A stretch of 64,000 nt of DNA from Alicyclobacillus fastidiosus (GTDB lineage Bacteria; Bacillota; Bacilli; Alicyclobacillales; Alicyclobacillaceae). The stretch spans positions 372,001 through 436,000 of the forward strand of contig NZ_CP104067.1 in the NCBI RefSeq assembly GCF_026651875.1, read 5' to 3'. The position numbers and the translations under genes were made by a program. The notes under the pieces were generated by a model. That model searched no databases and was not told the origin of the DNA. It saw only the letters and a program-made list of their open reading frames with translations. Positions within the stretch are counted from its first letter, which is position 1; every line of letters starts with the position of its first letter. Shown here piece after piece: positions 56,988-64,000 of this stretch.

Positions 56988-58052
56988 GTGTTGACGTTTA
57001 CCCCATTCGGCGTAGTCGCTGTTCTACTATACTTGATAATCGCTATAAGCATAGGTATTAAGAGGAGAACTCCAGCAACTCGGCAAGTTTTGTATTTTGT
57101 CTTTTTCGTATATCTCCTCGTTGTTGCTAAGATCACGTTGTTTCCAATTCCACTGCACCACTATGGAGTAAATGCACCTGCGAATAATATCATTCCATTC
57201 CATACGATACGAGCAGTGATTGCGGGAAAGTCACTTTCCTATGACCTTTATAACCTGGGAGGCAACATCCTACTGTTTGTTCCGTTTGGCTTTATGTTAC
57301 CCTTGATATCCTCAAGGCAAAATCGGTTTCTGAGAGTTGTCCTGCTGGGATTTTGCATGACTTTGGTGGTCGAGTCAGGAAAGTTCATCATCTCATCTGT
57401 ATTGGGTTTTACATATCGCGATTTTGACGTGGATGATTTAATACTCAACACCTTCGGGGCAATTGTTGGCTTTGGTATTTTAAGGTTCGCATTGCGGTTT
57501 TGGCACTCTCAACATTGGAAATCTCCGCGAATGTGGCTCATAGGCAGTCCGATTCTCGTCTTGATTATCCTTGGCGGTGTATGGGGATATGAATTCGAAT
57601 CGCACTCCACGCCTACCAAATCCCAGGAAAGTTATGATTCTAATGTGTTGCCTCTTGAGACAATCCACGTTTCCAAGGGTGTCGTATTGATTACAACGAC
57701 CGACCCTCGCGTTTCGAAGGAACCTGGGTATGTGGCGTGGTACTTGGAAAAGACCAAGTTATGGGGATGGCGGTTAAAGGTAAAGTCGTATGACTTGCTG
57801 AATAGCAGAAATGGTTCAATGGAGGCTTCTTTTGCCTCAATGACAGTGAACGGTAAAACATTTGCTTGGGGAGCAATAAAGAAGCCCGATGTCCAGGAAA
57901 TTGTGTACCGTCAAAATGGGAAAACGTATAAAAGTCACACTGATCAAAAAGAATTTTGGGATATAAGTCTACCGTTCAACCAGACCGTTTTTCATCATTC
58001 AGACTGGACTGTTAAGTTGAAGAATGGAAGCATTGTACCACTGTTCGAGTAG
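56988..58052 (+). CDS. VanZ-like family membrane protein with C-terminal extension
   Basis: 354 residues from GTG 56988 (TTGGAGGG 7 nt upstream). VanZ-like domain (about 1-175): KITLFPIPLHHYG, NLGGNILLFVPFGFMLPL, ESGKFIISSVLGFTYRDFDVDDLILNTFGA. After a further membrane helix (about 183-200) comes a 150-residue extracytoplasmic part with no recognised domain. VanZ gives low-level teicoplanin resistance in enterococci; most homologues have unknown roles. Confidence 0.82.
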   Translation: MLTFTPFGVVAVLLYLIIAISIGIKRRTPATRQVLYFVFFVYLLVVAKITLFPIPLHHYGVNAPANNIIPFHTIRAVIAGKSLSYDLYNLGGNILLFVPFGFMLPLISSRQNRFLRVVLLGFCMTLVVESGKFIISSVLGFTYRDFDVDDLILNTFGAIVGFGILRFALRFWHSQHWKSPRMWLIGSPILVLIILGGVWGYEFESHSTPTKSQESYDSNVLPLETIHVSKGVVLITTTDPRVSKEPGYVAWYLEKTKLWGWRLKVKSYDLLNSRNGSMEASFASMTVNGKTFAWGAIKKPDVQEIVYRQNGKTYKSHTDQKEFWDISLPFNQTVFHHSDWTVKLKNGSIVPLFE

Positions 58053-58141
58053 GAGTATATAGAAGGTGTCCCATATAGTTGGCAGGGAGTAACAAGAGCT
58101 TGCAGAAAGTGCGTCTTGCATAGTGGAGGGAGGTATTGATC

Positions 58142-58495
58142 TTGAGGAAACGATTTGAAACGTGGTTTGTGTCGTCTGTACTCCCACTGGGTCTTTTGGT
58201 CGTTGGTGTAAGTACGGCAAGCGCGGCGAACAATGTGCAAGTCGCAAAGCCTATCACAACCCCAGCAACGCCCCATTCGATTCCGCCACAATTGCAAGGG
58301 AAACCAGCACAACTGACCCCCGACCCAGGAATTGTCTCAGCGTACAGCGCAAAGACAACAGATATCGGGTTCGAGTCCGACCTGAAATCATCAAAGAACT
58401 TAGACCCAGGTATGACACCGCAATACCCACCATCCTTGGGACTGCCTAATGCACACCAAGCAACACCAGGGCAAACGCCCAAGACGAAGAATTAA
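58142..58495 (+). CDS. Small secreted protein, proline-rich
   Basis: 117 residues from TTG 58142 (GGAGGGAGG about 8 nt upstream). Clear signal peptide (about 1-28, ending ASA). The mature part of about 90 residues is rich in Pro, Gln, Thr and Ser (PATPHSIPPQLQGKPAQLTP) and looks disordered. No recognised domain. Possibly co-transcribed with the VanZ-like gene 89 nt upstream. Confidence 0.65.
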   Translation: MRKRFETWFVSSVLPLGLLVVGVSTASAANNVQVAKPITTPATPHSIPPQLQGKPAQLTPDPGIVSAYSAKTTDIGFESDLKSSKNLDPGMTPQYPPSLGLPNAHQATPGQTPKTKN

Positions 58496-58590
58496 GGGCA
58501 CACGTTATAGAGAGTAATCACCCGCCCTATTCCCGTTGAGTTAAGGGAAGGACGGTTGATTTCAAATACTTCTTCGACATGATGGAATAC

Positions 58591-58622
58591 GAAAAAACCC
58601 CTCGGAGTCTCTCCAAGGGGCA
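58591..58622 (-). terminator. Terminator of hsp20
   Basis: On the minus strand CCCCTTGG and CCGAGGGG flank a short loop and are followed by TTTTTT (plus-strand AAAAAA at 58592-58597). It shares the CTCGGAGTCTCCAAGGGG core with the 50250 hairpin. Confidence 0.75.
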
Positions 58623-58637
58623 TTTGCTGTTTGTGTT

Positions 58638-59081
58638 TCAGTGAAAGTCCACGTCAATCTGACGACCTATCTGCTTCTGAGTCTTTGGAATCCTGACTTC
58701 CAGTATGCCATTTCGATACGATGCTTTCGCTCCCGTGTCATCCACTGCAGTCGGCAATGGTACAGTGCGCGAGAATTGTCCATAGTATCGTTCCATGCGA
58801 TGCACGTTCTCGTTCTTTTGTTCGCCCATCCGTTCGATTTTTCCGCTGAGATGAAGGTGATTATCGTGGACGGTGATGTTTACGTCTTCCTTCTTCTCCA
58901 GCCCAGGGATTTCAGCGGTAACAATCACTTCGTTTTGGCTCTCCCGAACGTCAACTCGAATCCGCGCCATATTCGCAAAGTGACTCTCGAACCAGTCGTC
59001 ATCGAACAGTCGGGGGAACGATGGAAACGAGCCAAAGTCACGTCTCATGATGCCAAACGGGTCATAAGGTACTAAGGGCAT
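58638..59081 (-). CDS. Hsp20/alpha-crystallin family small heat-shock protein
   Basis: 147 residues from ATG 59081 (GGAGGTG 8 nt upstream). MPLVPYDPFGIMRRDFG-type N-terminus, then the alpha-crystallin domain with RVDVRESQNEVIVTAEIPGL (about 43-62), SGKIERMGEQK, SRTVPLPTAVDD and the conserved ASYRNGILEVRIPK (GxLxxxxPK). An ATP-independent holdase. A longer upstream frame has no SD and is excluded. Confidence 0.92.
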   Translation of the reverse strand: MPLVPYDPFGIMRRDFGSFPSFPRLFDDDWFESHFANMARIRVDVRESQNEVIVTAEIPGLEKKEDVNITVHDNHLHLSGKIERMGEQKNENVHRMERYYGQFSRTVPLPTAVDDTGAKASYRNGILEVRIPKTQKQIGRQIDVDFH

Positions 59082-59360
59082 GTTGATTACACCTCCAGGT
59101 CGAATGTCCGAGTTTATGGTTCCCCAGAGGATGATGAAACTTGCACCTGTTCTGGGTACACATCCCCTATACTGAAATCGTATGGCTACGGAACCCACAC
59201 GTCCAATGATCCCGCTTATCACCCGCATTTCTTTACCCCGCATCAAGAGCGTGTTATCCCCTCGAATAACTTATCCGTTCCCGTGGATAGTGTGCCATTA
59301 GAGGCTTTAACGTTTGAAGATCGTACGTGACTATAGTACCCCAGCTACATAAGGATGGTC

Positions 59361-59404
59361 ATAAATATAATTACCTTGCTTTACAGAGTAATTATGTTTA
59401 TAGT
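59361..59404 (+). promoter_or_regulatory. Promoter and operator of the second PadR module
   Basis: TTGCTT (59376-59381), 17-bp spacer, TATAGT (59399-59404). A long inverted repeat, ATAAATATAATTAC (59361-59374) and GTAATTATGTTTAT (59388-59401), has one mismatch in 14 bp with a 13-nt centre. Its right arm covers the -10, so occupancy by a dimeric repressor, presumably the PadR encoded downstream, would block transcription. Confidence 0.7.
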
Positions 59405-59425
59405 GTGAAATGAGGTGATGATGCC

Positions 59426-59758
59426 TTGGACATCGACACGCAAGTTCTCAAGGGGCACATTGATACAATCATTCTCTCCCTTCTTTGCAAGCAGGACATG
59501 TACGGATATGACATAGCGAATGCTGTTCGCAAACGCAGTCATGGAAAGTTTGAGATAAAAGAAGGAACTATGTACTTGTCATTAAAACGCATGGAGAAAA
59601 ATGAACTTATTGAATCTTATTGGGGCGGAACCGAAGGAGGCGGTGCTCGTCGCAAATACTACCGCATCCTTGAGTCGGGTCAGCGTTTTTATAGGTACAA
59701 GAAACGTGAGTGGTCATACCTCAAGTCTGTCTTGGACACTTTTCTGGAGGAAGGATGA
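59426..59758 (+). CDS. PadR-family transcriptional regulator (second)
   Basis: 110 residues from TTG 59426 (GAGGTGATG upstream). HTH and wing: IILSLLCKQDMYGYDIANAV, IKEGTMYLSLKRMEKNELIE, RRKYYRILESGQRF. Clearly related to the PadR at 55.7 kb, which suggests duplication. The stop overlaps the following gene by 4 nt. Confidence 0.88.
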   Translation: MDIDTQVLKGHIDTIILSLLCKQDMYGYDIANAVRKRSHGKFEIKEGTMYLSLKRMEKNELIESYWGGTEGGGARRKYYRILESGQRFYRYKKREWSYLKSVLDTFLEEG

Positions 59759-60297
59759 ACACTATGGAAAAGCAAATCGATCAATATGTAAATGAAGTTT
59801 ACAGCGGTCTCGTTGAAACAAAGGAAGTCCACGACCTAAAAGAAGAAATGCGAAATCATTTACTCCAAACTGCAAGGGATCTGAAACAGCAGGGACATAA
59901 TGAAGAGGAAAGTGTGCGTTTAGCCATTGAACGATTTGGTGACGGCGAGAACCTAAGACATGATCTTGAAACCTTATATGGACCTACTGTGAATCAGGTA
60001 GATTCATCTCGTGCTGGTAATGTGTTGGGATGGGCATCTTTGATCGTGGGTCTCTTATCGTTCCTGAGTAGTGTATACGCAATACTTTCTATTCCGCTCG
60101 GCATAGTTGGATTGATTTTGGGTGTCATCGCAAGAAAGGGATCAAATCGACGCATTGCAATTTGGGGCATTGCTGTTTCTGCGGTTGCCATTCTCCTGAC
60201 GATTTTCCTTCTTCTCCTTCTCACTGTCCATTCTTATTCAGTAACACCAGTAAACGTACACAGCAGTTCACAGCCAATGCAAACGAATCATTCATAA
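59755..60297 (+). CDS. HAAS-like membrane protein paired with PadR
   Basis: 180 residues from ATG 59755, overlapping the PadR stop. Helical N-terminal domain (about 1-80: EMRNHLLQTARDLKQQGHNE, LAIERFGDGENLRHDLE), then two or three membrane helices (about 100-160, WASLIVGLLSFLSSVYAIL and a DUF4190-like SIPLGIVGLILGVIARK), and a short Ser/Gln tail outside. A counterpart of the protein at 56045 with a smaller membrane part. Confidence 0.78.
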   Translation: MNTMEKQIDQYVNEVYSGLVETKEVHDLKEEMRNHLLQTARDLKQQGHNEEESVRLAIERFGDGENLRHDLETLYGPTVNQVDSSRAGNVLGWASLIVGLLSFLSSVYAILSIPLGIVGLILGVIARKGSNRRIAIWGIAVSAVAILLTIFLLLLLTVHSYSVTPVNVHSSSQPMQTNHS

Positions 60298-60504
60298 AAT
60301 GATCGGGATATTAGGTCAATGGGATTTGAGTAGAGGTTGAGCCGCTAATCAGATGAACATGGGCTTAAAGAGGGAGAAGATTTATCGGGGCAAACGGGGA
60401 TTTGGTTATCTATACGATCCGTTCGCAGTAAATGTTGTTTTTTGAATTTCCAGTAGGAACATATATCCAGTGGTTGTAATATGAACTGAGGGGGGTGTTC
60501 AGGA

Positions 60505-60861
60505 TTGACGATTGATAGTGGCAAGAGGGTACAAATTCTCATTGCTGTACTGTATCCTATTACGATCTTCGGACCACTATGTGATTTGGAATGTTCTTAG
60601 CCCTTGGATCGGTATCGTTTGTCTTGTGCTGTTCTGTGCATTGTAGGGTAACGTCCGATATCTATTGGTCTCCACAGTGATTATGCTCGCTACGGCTGTT
60701 CAGATTTGGTGGTTGTTCATCGCTCCAAATATGTCACAGGTCAAAATGTCATCGGGTGGTATCCGCTGATTATCATAGACTTTCTTCTTTTCGTCTTGTT
60801 GCCTGAAATCATTCTCGTTTGGGGGAGAAAGGCTGTTCTTCGAAGGTATAGACGGGTCTAA
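60505..60861 (+). pseudogene. Decayed small membrane-protein gene
   Basis: TTG 60505 follows GGGGGG and begins KRVQILIAVLYPITIFGP, but the frame stops at about 60600. Hydrophobic coding potential continues in other frames (VLSPWIGIVCLVLFCAL, then TVIMLATAVQIWWLFIAP) and ends GWYPLIIIDFLLFVLLPE... to a stop at 60861. At least two frameshifts and an internal stop are needed to join them. The intact protein would have about four membrane helices. The rest of the 60298-60922 interval shows nothing else. Confidence 0.6.
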
Positions 60862-60922
60862 GATTAATCGGAAGCCGTTGTACGCTACTCACTAAAGTCG
60901 TTGTACTTGTCTTTCAGCCCCA

Positions 60923-61288
60923 TCATCTTCCCTTTCGTCCCCCGTGGCTTTCCACCAGACGCCTGCTTTGCCTCGCTTTTCGCGCTTCAGACGGCGAAGG
61001 AATGGGCAATGGAAAGTTGATACGCGCTCGTTTTCTCACGACCTTCGTTCTTTTATCAGCGTTCGACGTTCGTTCCTCCGACAATAGAAGTCTCAGTTCA
61101 GCCAGGGATTCTTCGGGCAAAACGTCAATCAGGCGGTCAAGTCCGACATCGGTTGTTACCGCCAGCAGTAACTCCAGTTTGACAGTTTCCGCCGATGACA
61201 ATCCACCATTGGTAAAGTTCTCAAACAATTGGAGATATGTCCCATCTTCGATTTTTTGACCCTGTTTACGTGGAATCAATTCCGTCAT
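60923..61288 (-). CDS. Hypothetical protein downstream of the sigma fusion
   Basis: 121 residues from ATG 61288 (GGAGGTC about 7 nt upstream). Acidic Leu-rich helical centre (LELLLAVTTDVGLDRLIDVL, about 40-60; ESLAELRLLLSEER) and a strongly basic tail (KRTKVVRKRARINF, SRRLVESHGGRKGR). No recognised domain. Transcribed in the same direction as the sigma fusion and separated by 87 nt with a hairpin, so it could be a partner. Confidence 0.6.
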   Translation of the reverse strand: MTELIPRKQGQKIEDGTYLQLFENFTNGGLSSAETVKLELLLAVTTDVGLDRLIDVLPEESLAELRLLLSEERTSNADKRTKVVRKRARINFPLPIPSPSEARKARQSRRLVESHGGRKGR

Positions 61289-61321
61289 GGCTAAGACCTC
61301 CGTATTAAGAACTGGGGAGAG

Positions 61322-61354
61322 GGGGACGGGAGTAGTTAAACCCAACCCGTCCCC
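61322..61354 (-). other. GC-rich hairpin between the sigma fusion and the next gene
   Basis: GGGGACGGG (61322-61330) pairs with CCCGTCCCC (61346-61354): a perfect 9-bp stem with a 15-nt loop. There is no T-run on either strand, so it may reduce readthrough or stabilise the upstream mRNA. Confidence 0.45.
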
Positions 61355-61375
61355 GTGACCCCTTTGCCTGTCTTT

Positions 61376-63016
61376 TCAGCCCTTGTCGATGACTTTCAAT
61401 TGATGTGCCAGGTTTACGAGATCCTCCATAGATAATCCAGAGGCGGTCAGCATATATGGACGTTCATCTCTTTCCCAAAATAGACGGGCTAAAACCATAT
61501 TTGGCGTGTAAACCACTGCACTTTTCGCTGTTGGGCTAAGGTCTGGCTGTTTTTCAGTTAACTTCGACAGCCCCCAGTGACGGGCAACATCATCGTTTAA
61601 CCGTTCAGCTTGCCACAATGTCACGACAGGACTCCCGCGAAGTAGTTCGCGAGACCGAGCGGGAGTACCATATCTGACCGCCCATTCCTTCCCGCGATAA
61701 TACTTGCTGATATCGACTGTTCCGCTTATCCCAAGGGACGACACTGCATCTTCATTCAGTCCCATTAACGTAAACGGGCATTGCTTTAATGCGTCAGAGA
61801 TAGACACCTGAGTCCCGAATCCACCCATCAAATCAGAGAAAGACCGCAACATTGATTTCGGAATGTGGGTTGGCAGGTCGAAGGTGCGACGTGTGACGGG
61901 TGGGTTGCAAGTAACGTGATCGATTTCTTCTCTAAATGAGCATTTGTCATTCCGCCAATACTCAATAATCCTTGGAACTCCATCAGTTGGATGTATCCAA
62001 AAGTGAACTCCCGCCTGTTCGTGTTCATCGTTGGTGGATTCGGCAAAGTGAGTTGGGAGCCATACATGCCACAGGTCATTTCTTTCGGACGGTAGAACCA
62101 CTAAATCCTCACTTGACAACAGTTCTCTCCAGAGATGCTCAAGAATGAACTGGGGATCGGGGTTCCGTGACAACTGAATCTGATTGATGGTGTTGGAACT
62201 CTCGAACCAAGTCCGCATGCGATTACCGTGGATAACAGTAGTCACATTGCCTGCTTCATTAGACTGTGTATCGATACGCCACCAATTGGGTGACATCCAG
62301 GTGTACTTTGCGTGTTGTTCCGTTGATTCTCCTGATGCTGAATACCAATGACGAATGAGATCAAATTTGACGCTCTTTATCGTTGCCCACGTCTGCGATA
62401 ACGTGTCTTTGATTTGACGTTGTTCGACCAATCGTCTTTCTCGCAGTTGAGAGAGCATGGATTCCCATGAGTTGGCTCTACCTTCCCCGTTGTTTCCGCC
62501 GTCCTCGCTGTAAGAGAGCATGGATTGAAGTTGTTGACGCGCTCTCGACAATCGGGATTTCACGGTTCCAGAGGGAATGTCAAGGAATCCCGCAACTTCA
62601 TTGACCGTCCATTGATGGATACCCGCGAGAAGAAACACTTGCTGAAGATCCAGGGGCAGTTTTGAATACGCCTTCTCAAACTCTATTTTCAGGAGGACAT
62701 CTGCCTCAACATTGCTGTTGTCCGAGATTTCGACCATGGATTCCGTCTTTCGCTTGTTCTCTTTATTTAAGAAACGGAACGCTTGGGTCTTCACGATTTG
62801 AAAAAACCAACTTTCAAACGCCTGCGGTTTGCGTAGTTCAGACAAATGACGCGCCGCCAACAATAGGCTGTCCTGCACAACATCTTCTGCGGTGTGCCGA
62901 TCTCTACAGAATTGATGTGCCCAATTCACCGCTTTGGGACGAAACAAATCGACTAAGGCAGTCCAGGCTTCACGGTTCCCATTACGACAATCAAGTACCA
63001 ACTCTGATACGCTCAT
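61376..63016 (-). CDS. ECF sigma factor fused to a long LolA/DUF4367-like C-terminal domain
   Basis: 546 residues from ATG 63016 (AGAGGTGTG upstream). Sigma region 2 at about 20-95 (CRDRHTAEDVVQDSLLLAAR, FESWFFQIVKTQAFRFLNKE) and region 4 at about 110-165 (VNEVAGFLDIPSGTVKSRLS). A linker (SEDGGNNGEGRANSW) leads to about 370 residues resembling LolA/RseB-type folds (KYTWMSPNWWRIDTQSN, HFWIHPTDGVPRIIEYW) and ending in a DUF4367-like segment (LFWERDERPYMLTASGLSME). No signal peptide or membrane helix is visible, so the usually extracytoplasmic fold would be cytosolic here. Assignment of the C-terminal fold is tentative. Confidence 0.82.
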   Translation of the reverse strand: MSVSELVLDCRNGNREAWTALVDLFRPKAVNWAHQFCRDRHTAEDVVQDSLLLAARHLSELRKPQAFESWFFQIVKTQAFRFLNKENKRKTESMVEISDNSNVEADVLLKIEFEKAYSKLPLDLQQVFLLAGIHQWTVNEVAGFLDIPSGTVKSRLSRARQQLQSMLSYSEDGGNNGEGRANSWESMLSQLRERRLVEQRQIKDTLSQTWATIKSVKFDLIRHWYSASGESTEQHAKYTWMSPNWWRIDTQSNEAGNVTTVIHGNRMRTWFESSNTINQIQLSRNPDPQFILEHLWRELLSSEDLVVLPSERNDLWHVWLPTHFAESTNDEHEQAGVHFWIHPTDGVPRIIEYWRNDKCSFREEIDHVTCNPPVTRRTFDLPTHIPKSMLRSFSDLMGGFGTQVSISDALKQCPFTLMGLNEDAVSSLGISGTVDISKYYRGKEWAVRYGTPARSRELLRGSPVVTLWQAERLNDDVARHWGLSKLTEKQPDLSPTAKSAVVYTPNMVLARLFWERDERPYMLTASGLSMEDLVNLAHQLKVIDKG

Positions 63017-63046
63017 GTTTCACACCTCTTTCTCGGTATTCACCCT

Positions 63047-63127
63047 TTACGATTCGAGATGAGGTGATTTGGTTCTCTCCAATGTTTCAATTGGCACATC
63101 GGGTATAGCATCACATCCCAAAGCCAT
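63047..63127 (-). CDS. Possible 26-residue peptide
   Basis: ATG 63127 has GGAGGG 6 nt upstream and reads MALGCDAIPDVPIETLERTK then SPHLES to a stop 31 nt before the sigma fusion. It could be a small protein or a leader peptide; nothing else supports it. Confidence 0.35.
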   Translation of the reverse strand: MALGCDAIPDVPIETLERTKSPHLES

Positions 63128-63169
63128 GTATGTCCCTCCGCCCGTAATCCCCGTTCTTGCCCTGCCTAT

Positions 63170-63343
63170 TCATTCCGCATCTGGCACATCGAACTCCCGC
63201 AACGTCCCATTGTCATCGCTTATACCGTGCCCACAGGCGCAAATAACCGTAGAACCGCACATTTCAATTGCCAACTTCCCAAGTGCCGCGCCATCTTTCC
63301 ACTCGACCTCGCGACTACACTTGTTGCAGTGAATGACAAACAT
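63170..63343 (-). CDS. Small zinc-ribbon protein
   Basis: 57 residues from ATG 63343; GGAGGTC is 7 nt upstream. It reads MFVIHCNKCSREVEWKDGAA, with a second pair CACGHG later (CNKC...CACG), a plausible treble-clef or zinc-ribbon of the kind seen in phage and plasmid accessory genes. It lies 49 nt after the 154-residue gene on the same strand. Confidence 0.6.
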   Translation of the reverse strand: MFVIHCNKCSREVEWKDGAALGKLAIEMCGSTVICACGHGISDDNGTLREFDVPDAE

Positions 63344-63392
63344 CTCTCAGACCTCCGTTTTCAGGGCGTGGTGGGTCAAGAGGATATCGAGA

Positions 63393-63857
63393 CTAATCCT
63401 GCTCCCTTTCGTCTTTCGCCCTATCTTTGTTCGGATATTCAAGGAATTGCTCCATGACAGTTCGGGGCAGGCGATGGGCTTCGGATAGCGGTATGCCATT
63501 TACTCTGCACCAATCGACCAGTTTCCTGACTTTCACTTTTGGGTCGTTCGGGTCAGGATGTACGGCGTAAACGCCGTCTGGGATGTCATTCCTATCAAGT
63601 TCCTCTACAAGAAGCCGTTTCCTTATTTGAACAAGCTCTTTCCAGTCAGTGATGTCAACGGCTTCCGACATTCCGTAGATTGCAAGATCGCTCAGATGAC
63701 CGAATAAGTCCTCAAATGTCCCACTATAACGGTTTTCAAACGCCTTAATCTGTTCCTTGATGGCTTGGAGCCTCTGCACTACTGTCTGGTGCTTGGTTAT
63801 CTCGACTTGTGCATTTCTCTGACGTTCCAAGTCCCTCGAAAAGTCATCGTGATTCAC
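63393..63857 (-). CDS. Hypothetical protein, coiled-coil N-terminus
   Basis: 154 residues from GTG 63857 (GGGG shortly upstream). Residues 5-45 are strongly helical and probably coiled coil (LERQRNAQVEITKHQTVVQR). The C-terminal part contains DIPDGVYAVHPDPNDPKVKV and RKLVDWCRVNGIPLSEAHRL. I do not recognise the family. It heads the minus-strand cluster visible at the right edge. Confidence 0.6.
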   Translation of the reverse strand: MNHDDFSRDLERQRNAQVEITKHQTVVQRLQAIKEQIKAFENRYSGTFEDLFGHLSDLAIYGMSEAVDITDWKELVQIRKRLLVEELDRNDIPDGVYAVHPDPNDPKVKVRKLVDWCRVNGIPLSEAHRLPRTVMEQFLEYPNKDRAKDEREQD

Positions 63858-63863
63858 GGGTTT

Positions 63864-64000
63864 CTACCCCTTTGCATGTCTCTGCAATTTCGCTAACACT
63901 TCCTTGTGCCTTCGAATCGTGCTCTTAGTGATATGTGCCATTGGGACCTCTGTGTTACAGAGCGGTTTCCCCAGGAGCGTTACCCTGGGCGACTTTACCC
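63864..64000 (-). CDS. 3' end of a gene entering from the right edge
   Basis: An open frame of at least 45 codons ending in TAG at 63864-63866: KSPRVTLLGKPLCNTEVPMA then HITKSTIRRHKEVLAKLQRH. The basic helical end suggests DNA or RNA binding, but the product cannot be named from this fragment. Its stop is 7 nt before the next gene's start. Confidence 0.4.
   Translation of the reverse strand, partial: VKSPRVTLLGKPLCNTEVPMAHITKSTIRRHKEVLAKLQRHAKG

Overview
The window is a Gram-positive, endospore-forming Firmicutes chromosome with moderately high GC. The gene order (rlmB-rae1-sigH-rpmG-secE-nusG, the whole ribosomal-protein superoperon, then cwlD-salA-gerD-pdaB-rocF-cdaA-cdaR-glmM-glmS) is that of Bacilli. 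The very frequent TTG/GTG starts with strong Shine-Dalgarno (SD) sites, rpsD sitting inside the rpsM-rpoA operon, and the GC level suggest Alicyclobacillaceae or a close relative. That placement is inference; no rRNA is present to confirm it.

Region 1 (1-36 kb) is the information-processing core, all on the + strand. It opens with a hexapeptide-encoding 18-bp tandem repeat that reads in frame into rlmB, followed by rae1, sigH with its own promoter, and secE-nusG-rplKAJL. Next come a ybxB-type methyltransferase, rpoBC, rplGB-rpsL-rpsG-fusA-tuf, the S10-spc-alpha clusters (rpsJ to rplQ), truA and rplM-rpsI. Regulatory elements visible here are an L10 leader with terminator, an L13-type leader, strong SigA promoters before sigH, rplGB and rpsJ, clear terminators after tuf and rpsI, and a structured interval before rpsM. 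Compared with Bacillus subtilis, map (after adk) and ecfA1-ecfA2-ecfT (between rplQ and truA) are absent.

Region 2 (36-48.5 kb) is a sporulation and cell-wall block: cwlD, an unknown membrane-anchored protein, salA, convergent gerD and pdaB (gerD with a good SigG-like promoter), a SpoIIM-family membrane protein, arginase, an SGNH hydrolase, the c-di-AMP synthase pair cdaA-cdaR, glmM, a glmS ribozyme and glmS. The sigW-rsiW pair that neighbours cdaA in B. subtilis is absent.

Region 3 (48.5-64 kb) is lower in GC, looser and accessory. It holds a gene-poor kilobase with repeats, a COG4705/DUF347 membrane protein, an SdpR-SdpI-like repressor/immunity pair whose mRNA appears leaderless, an ECF sigma factor with a membrane partner and ABC exporter, two PadR + membrane-partner modules, a VanZ-like protein, a small secreted protein, Hsp20 and a decayed membrane-protein gene. 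It ends with a minus-strand cluster built around a 546-residue protein that joins an ECF sigma factor to a long LolA/DUF4367-like C-terminal domain with no membrane segment. The theme of region 3 is one-component and sigma-factor control of envelope functions.
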